A stretch of 64,000 bases of DNA, taken from NCBI RefSeq assembly GCF_001427305.1, contig NZ_LMFZ01000049.1, positions 1 through 64,000 on the forward strand, read 5' to 3'. The translations under genes were made by a program, and so were the position numbers. Positions 60,294 through 64,000 of the stretch are shown piece by piece. The notes under the pieces were generated by a model. That model was not told where the DNA came from. It saw only the letters and a program-made list of their open reading frames with translations, and did no database searches. This stretch comes from Duganella sp. Root1480D1 (GTDB lineage: Bacteria > Pseudomonadota > Gammaproteobacteria > Burkholderiales > Burkholderiaceae_D). Numbering within the stretch: position 1 is the stretch's first letter; the number at the start of each line of letters is the position of its first letter.

Positions 60294-62213
60294 ATGAGCC
60301 GCAAGATTAAGCAGTTCCTGATGTTGGCAGCCCTGGTTGCAGTCACCTCGGTCGCCTTGGCCGATCCCCCCGCCCGGGTGGGGCGAGTCACCGTCACCGA
60401 AGGCAGGGTGACCATGCTCGTCAACGGCGAAGAAGAATCCGGCAACCTGATGAACTGGCCGGTCACCAGCGAAAACCACCTGACAACCGCCTCCGGGGCC
60501 CGCGCGGAATTCCGCGTCGGCTCCGCAGCCATTCGCCTGGATGGCGATACCGATATCGAGGTGCAGGAGCTGGATGACGACCGCCTGGTGCTGCGCCTGA
60601 ATTACGGCTCCGCTGCCGTGCGCGTCCGCGATCCCGGCATGCTTAACGAATTCGAATTCCTCACCCCGCAAGCGCGCGTCACGTTGACCGAACCAGGTTC
60701 TTTCCGCGTCGACACCGAACGCGCGCCCGACACCAGCGTGGTCAATGTCTTCGCCGGCAACATCCGTGTCGAAGGCGCCGGCACCATGCTGACAGCCCGC
60801 GCCGGCAAGCGCGTGGAAGTGCGCGGTGACGACATCTTCACCGCGCTGGCACGGCGTGACGATTTCGACAACTGGGTCTCCGGCCGCGACCGCCGCGATG
60901 AAGGCATGGTCGCCTCGCGCTATGTGCCGGCCGACATGACCGGCTACGAAGACCTGGATAATTACGGCAACTGGGTCGAAGACCGCGAATACGGCACAGT
61001 CTGGTTCCCGCGCGCCGTGCCGGTCGGCTGGGCACCTTACCGCGACGGCCGCTGGGTCTGGATCTCGCCTTGGGGCTGGACCTGGGTCGATAATTCGCCA
61101 TGGGGCTATGCCCCGTTCCACTACGGCCGCTGGGTCGTGGTGAGCGGCCGCTGGTGCTGGACGCCAGGCCGTGTGGTTGGCCGCCCGGTGTGGTCGCCAG
61201 CGCTGGTGGGCTGGGTCGGGGGCAACAATTGGAGCGTGAGCTTCGGCTCTGGCCGCTCGAGCCCTGCGGTTGGCTGGTATCCACTGAACCCGCGCGACCC
61301 GTATGTGCCGGCCTACCGCATGTCGGCGGATTTCGAACGCCGCCTGGCCTGGAATCACCGCACCAACGATCGCTGGCGTGAGCGTTACCAGGACCGCGAC
61401 CACGACGGCCGCCGCGATGGCGTGACCGCCCTGCCGAGCGACCAATTCGGCCGGGGCCGCCATATTCCGGTAACGAACGGAGCACGTGTCACGCCGCAAG
61501 ATGTGCGCAATGTGCCGATCATGACTGCGCCGCCAGTGCTGGCCTCCAGCCTGCAGCGTCCTCAGCGCCAGGATCCGCTGCCGAACCGTGAAGAGCGCTT
61601 CAACCGCGACCGCGACGACCGCTTCAACCGCGACCGTGGCCAGGATCGCCGCGCCGAGCGCCAGGAGCAGCAACGCCAGCCGCTGCTGCAGACCCAGCCG
61701 CAAGTACAACAGCCGCAGCAGGTAACGGCGCAACCGCAGCCGCAGCCGCGCCAGAACTGGACCCGTACCGACAATGACGACCGCGATAACTGGCGTGGCC
61801 GCAATTCGCGCGAGGAGCCGCGCCGTTCCGGCATCATCACGGCGCCTCAGCAACAGTCCCAGTTCCAGGTCGCGCCGCCGCAAGTGCAGCAGCAGCCACA
61901 ACCGCAGCCGCAGCCGCAACCTCAGCCTCAGCCTCAGCCGGTGGAACAGCCACGCCACGGGCGCTTTTTTGGCGGGGGCGAGCGTGAAGACCGCGGCCGC
62001 CGCGAAGCGCCGCAGATGCAGGTGTCCCCGGCCCGCCCGGCGCAGATGTCGCCACCGGCACAGCAGGCCCAGCCACAACCGCAGCCCCAGCCGCAAGTGC
62101 AGGCGCAGCAGCCCCAGCCCCAGCCGCAACAGCACCAGCAGCAACAGCAACAGCGCCGAGACTCGCGCGAGCGTGCTCAGGAGCGCCAGGACAACGACGG
62201 CAACCGCCGCTAA
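60294..62213 (+). CDS. exported FecR-domain/DUF6600 protein with Pro-Gln-rich tail
   Basis: Encodes 639 residues with GGAGAGA before ATG 60294. A signal peptide (LMLAALVAVTSVALA) leads to a FecR-like region (about 25-190; VTVTEGRVTML, TDIEVQELDDDRLVL, VNVFAGNIRVEGAG). A tryptophan/glycine-rich segment follows (about 225-330; GWAPYRDGRWVWISPWGWTWVDNSP), typical of DUF6600. The last 240 residues are low complexity, with Arg-Asp repeats and long Pro-Gln runs. It is probably an envelope scaffold; the role is unknown. Confidence 0.85.
   Translation: MSRKIKQFLMLAALVAVTSVALADPPARVGRVTVTEGRVTMLVNGEEESGNLMNWPVTSENHLTTASGARAEFRVGSAAIRLDGDTDIEVQELDDDRLVLRLNYGSAAVRVRDPGMLNEFEFLTPQARVTLTEPGSFRVDTERAPDTSVVNVFAGNIRVEGAGTMLTARAGKRVEVRGDDIFTALARRDDFDNWVSGRDRRDEGMVASRYVPADMTGYEDLDNYGNWVEDREYGTVWFPRAVPVGWAPYRDGRWVWISPWGWTWVDNSPWGYAPFHYGRWVVVSGRWCWTPGRVVGRPVWSPALVGWVGGNNWSVSFGSGRSSPAVGWYPLNPRDPYVPAYRMSADFERRLAWNHRTNDRWRERYQDRDHDGRRDGVTALPSDQFGRGRHIPVTNGARVTPQDVRNVPIMTAPPVLASSLQRPQRQDPLPNREERFNRDRDDRFNRDRGQDRRAERQEQQRQPLLQTQPQVQQPQQVTAQPQPQPRQNWTRTDNDDRDNWRGRNSREEPRRSGIITAPQQQSQFQVAPPQVQQQPQPQPQPQPQPQPQPVEQPRHGRFFGGGEREDRGRREAPQMQVSPARPAQMSPPAQQAQPQPQPQPQVQAQQPQPQPQQHQQQQQQRRDSRERAQERQDNDGNRR
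61860..62155. repeat. Pro-Gln coding low-complexity tract
   Basis: CCGCAGCC/CCTCAG-type hexamer repeats encode runs of alternating Pro and Gln in the tail of the DUF6600 protein. Some stretches are nearly identical and could vary in length among strains. Confidence 0.8.
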
Positions 62214-62292
62214 GTCATGAAGCGGTAGCGAAAGCGGGATAGGCTGCGCGCCTTGTCCCGACTATTCGCCCGCATGTGGATGAAAAATCTTC

Positions 62293-62330
62293 AGCCAGCC
62301 GGGCCGCAGGGCCTAGGCTGGCTTTTTTTC
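62293..62330. terminator. bidirectional intrinsic terminator
   Basis: AGCCAGCC and GGCTGGCT form an 8-bp stem around a 15-nt loop, followed by TTTTTTT on the plus strand. The minus strand also has a T-run past the stem. It serves both the DUF6600 gene and the convergent phage-CII-like gene. Confidence 0.9.
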
Positions 62331-62817
62331 ACCTGCTGATCTTGGCGCGCTGGCGAATGCGCTCGCGCCACTCGCCCAGCGCCGACAGCGCGCCATGGAA
62401 TTCGCGCTCGATCAGGTCAGCTTCCGCCTCCGTTACCTTGCCATCGAGCAGGGCCTCCGACACCGCCTCCGCCACCGCGCCCACCTGGGCCATCACCTTG
62501 CAGACAGTCTGCGACAGGTCGTCATTGCTCACGTCATCGGGGATCGGCACCATGAAGGCCGCCATGCCATGGCGCGTCAGCAGCGCATGCAGCGGCAGCA
62601 TGGCCTCATGCACACCGGCCTTGTGACACAGGTCGACGATAGTCGAAACCTCCTCGAACGAGGGGTAATGCGAGGCGATGGTCGGCGCCAGCTTATTACG
62701 CAGCACATTGGCCGAAATGCCCATTTGCTGGGCAAGTGCCTCGATACCGCCGGGGAAAGTACGCGCCACCTTATACAGCGCGTCGTGCTGGTTCATGTCC
62801 AGGTATTTCTTAGTCAT
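62329..62817 (-). CDS. phage regulatory CII-like protein
   Basis: Encodes 162 residues. DALYKVARTFPGGIEALAQQMGISANVLRNKL is an N-terminal DNA-binding segment typical of the phage CII/CP76 family (outline), and EEVSTIVDLCHKAGV follows. No other phage gene is nearby, so it looks like a domesticated or stray regulator. Its targets are unknown. It converges on the terminator shared with the DUF6600 gene and diverges from the next gene. Confidence 0.85.
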   Translation of the reverse strand: MTKKYLDMNQHDALYKVARTFPGGIEALAQQMGISANVLRNKLAPTIASHYPSFEEVSTIVDLCHKAGVHEAMLPLHALLTRHGMAAFMVPIPDDVSNDDLSQTVCKVMAQVGAVAEAVSEALLDGKVTEAEADLIEREFHGALSALGEWRERIRQRAKISR

Positions 62818-62912
62818 GGTGAAGCTGGCCTTTTTTTACCGATGCAGTCGGATTGTTTGAAAGATATGCTGATTTTCATCGAAAGTTTAACTACCTGACA
62901 ACGGTGAAATTC

Positions 62913-63788
62913 ATGTTAAAGCGCACTCGCTTCGCGGCCATCATGGCAATCGTGGTGGCAATTGTAGTCGCCAACACGGCCGATGCCCGTCCGGGCAGCT
63001 CGTACCGCAGCGGTTTTTCCTCGGGCCGGAGCACGGTGTCGCGCAGCGTCAGCACGCCGAAACAGCCAAGTTTCGGCACCTTCGGCCAGCGCCAGTCGCC
63101 GCCACCGGCTGCAGCGCGCACGCCACAACGCGACTCTGCGATGTCGCGCGACCTCGACCGCCGCGCGGCACAGGACCAGGCGATGCGTACTTACGACACG
63201 CGGCGCGCCGCCACAAGCGGCCAGGCAGCAACTGGCAGTTCCGGCACCACGCCTCCGCTGCCCCCGCTCGACCCGGTGGTTCCCGGCGGCCGAAGTGGCG
63301 GTAGCGGCGGCTACAACAGCGGTGCTTATGCACAGCATGGCGCCCCAAATAGCGGCTCGACCAGTGCGCCAGCCCCGGTAATCGTCCGTGACAGCAGCAA
63401 CGGCTGGCTGTGGGGCATTGGCGGTTTCATGCTGGGCCGCGCCGCAAGCGGCCACGCCGCTCCCGCCCCGGCTCCGGCACCCCAGCCAATGCCGCCGGCG
63501 CAGCCTGCCGACGTCAGCGGCAACACCGGCGCCATGGCAGATGCGGCTGGTGCCAGCGACATCGCCACCTCGGCTGGGGCCTCAGGCGCGGTAGTAGAGC
63601 AGGCACGCCAGCCCCAGGTGCAAGCCCCGGCCGCCAAGCCGGCCGCGCACGAATCGAGCACCCTGGCCAAGCTGGCAGTAGCCCTGCTGGTTGGCGGCCT
63701 GGTCTGGCTGGCCTGGAAAGCCTTCCGCCTGATGGCTGGAGCACAGGACGTGAAAAAGAACGCTAACTACTCGTTTGAAAGGAACTAA
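62913..63788 (+). CDS. exported low-complexity protein, YjfK-operon neighbour
   Basis: Encodes 291 residues from ATG 62913. A signal peptide (FAAIMAIVVAIVVANTADA) leads into a Ser/Arg/Gly-rich mature part with SGRSTVSRSVSTPKQPSFGTFG, a segment NGWLWGIGGFMLGRAASGH and a Pro/Ala-rich linker. A hydrophobic C-terminal helix (LAKLAVALLVGGLVWLAWKAF) follows. I do not recognise a named family. It lies 3 bp before a DUF2491-like gene, so they form an operon. Confidence 0.8.
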   Translation: MLKRTRFAAIMAIVVAIVVANTADARPGSSYRSGFSSGRSTVSRSVSTPKQPSFGTFGQRQSPPPAAARTPQRDSAMSRDLDRRAAQDQAMRTYDTRRAATSGQAATGSSGTTPPLPPLDPVVPGGRSGGSGGYNSGAYAQHGAPNSGSTSAPAPVIVRDSSNGWLWGIGGFMLGRAASGHAAPAPAPAPQPMPPAQPADVSGNTGAMADAAGASDIATSAGASGAVVEQARQPQVQAPAAKPAAHESSTLAKLAVALLVGGLVWLAWKAFRLMAGAQDVKKNANYSFERN

Positions 63789-63791
63789 GGA

Positions 63792-64000
63792 ATGGGCTGG
63801 AAAGACGCCATCGAATACCTGCGCAGCGGCGCCAAGCGCCGCGGTGTCGAAAGCGACGCGCCGCAGTCGGAAGACCGTGGCCTGCCGCTGGAAGCCAGGA
63901 TTGGCAGCGTGGTCGACCTGCAAGCCTCGCCACTGCTGCGCGCCAACGCCAATGGCTCCCTGGTCGCGCTGCCGGAAGCGGAAGACAGCCGGATCCTCGC
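63792..64000 (+). CDS. DUF2491/YjfK-like protein, partial
   Basis: Starts at ATG 63792 with AAGGA close by and runs off the window after 69 codons. MGWKDAIEYLRSGAKRRG and LPLEARIGSVVDLQASPLLRANANGSLVALP match the N-terminal part of DUF2491 (E. coli YjfK). In many bacteria this gene sits with DUF2170, PspA-like and DUF350 genes; those would lie beyond the edge. Confidence 0.75.
   Translation, partial: MGWKDAIEYLRSGAKRRGVESDAPQSEDRGLPLEARIGSVVDLQASPLLRANANGSLVALPEAEDSRIL

Noticed and set aside
62329..62817. Prophage remnant
   Set aside because: Only a single CII-like regulator; no integrase, capsid, lysis gene or att-like repeats seen.
1..64000. tRNA, rRNA or insertion sequences
   Set aside because: No cloverleaf, rRNA motif, transposase or terminal inverted repeats recognised on either strand by eye.

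Overview
The window is GC-rich chromosomal DNA from a Gram-negative aerobe. It has lipoproteins, TonB-dependent uptake, a cbb3 oxidase, and LysR, TetR, MarR and PadR regulators. Gene content and style point to a betaproteobacterium, most likely Oxalobacteraceae (Massilia/Telluria/Duganella group). That placement is inference; no rRNA or other marker gene is present. I saw no tRNA, rRNA, CRISPR array or insertion sequence.

Layout. 1-590: tandem 23-bp repeat and the broken end of an ATP-grasp-like gene. 588-2009: O-methyltransferase and divergent TetR regulator. 1958-16070: corrinoid region on the minus strand. A cobalamin riboswitch (about 15885-16069) heads a tightly overlapping run cbiM-N-Q-O, cobM, cbiX, cobH, cbiD, cobL, cobI, split cbiG (two genes), cobJ, a 2Fe-2S ferredoxin and bluB. 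A second cobalamin riboswitch (about 4076-4284) precedes a TonB-dependent receptor. Together these supply cobalt uptake, corrin-ring methylation and contraction, lower-ligand synthesis and outer-membrane import. Later steps (cobK/cbiJ, cbiA, adenosylation, nucleotide loop) are not in the window.

16091-23916: LysR/enoyl-CoA hydratase pair, a DUF1800/DUF1501 pair, the ohrR/ohr peroxide-defence pair with striking repeats at both starts, and a vWA lipoprotein. 23923-30911: chitin block with one GH19 and two GH18 lipoprotein chitinases, all carrying CBM5/12-type modules, the GH18s with Pro-Thr linkers, plus a JmjC/cupin_8-like protein. 31140-42175: accessory metabolism and transport. It includes PadR/fadH with two palindromic operators, MarR/EamA/nitroreductase with two operators, a second EamA/LysR pair with phased half-sites, YdeI-like, DUF2269 and epimerase-DoxX-like genes. 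42172-46143: a large hybrid histidine kinase, a small DUF2892 protein and an ECF-type sigma factor.

46140-57775: low-oxygen respiration block on the minus strand: PAS chemoreceptor, hemN, TauE/SafE-like, ccoI, ccoS, ccoN, ccoO, ccoQ, ccoP, ccoG, ccoH, with FNR/ANR-like boxes before the chemoreceptor and before ccoN. ccoQ and ccoS are only 48 codons each. 57886-64000: YiaA-like, DUF808, LysE and DUF1653 genes, a FecR/DUF6600 protein with a Pro-Gln tail, a phage-CII-like regulator, and the start of a YjfK/DUF2491-like operon cut by the window edge.

I see no clearly new defence or mobile system. The most unusual items are the cobJ extension next to a free ferredoxin, the 44-nt hairpin containing the ohrR start codon, and the riboswitch-controlled receptor that does not look like classical BtuB.
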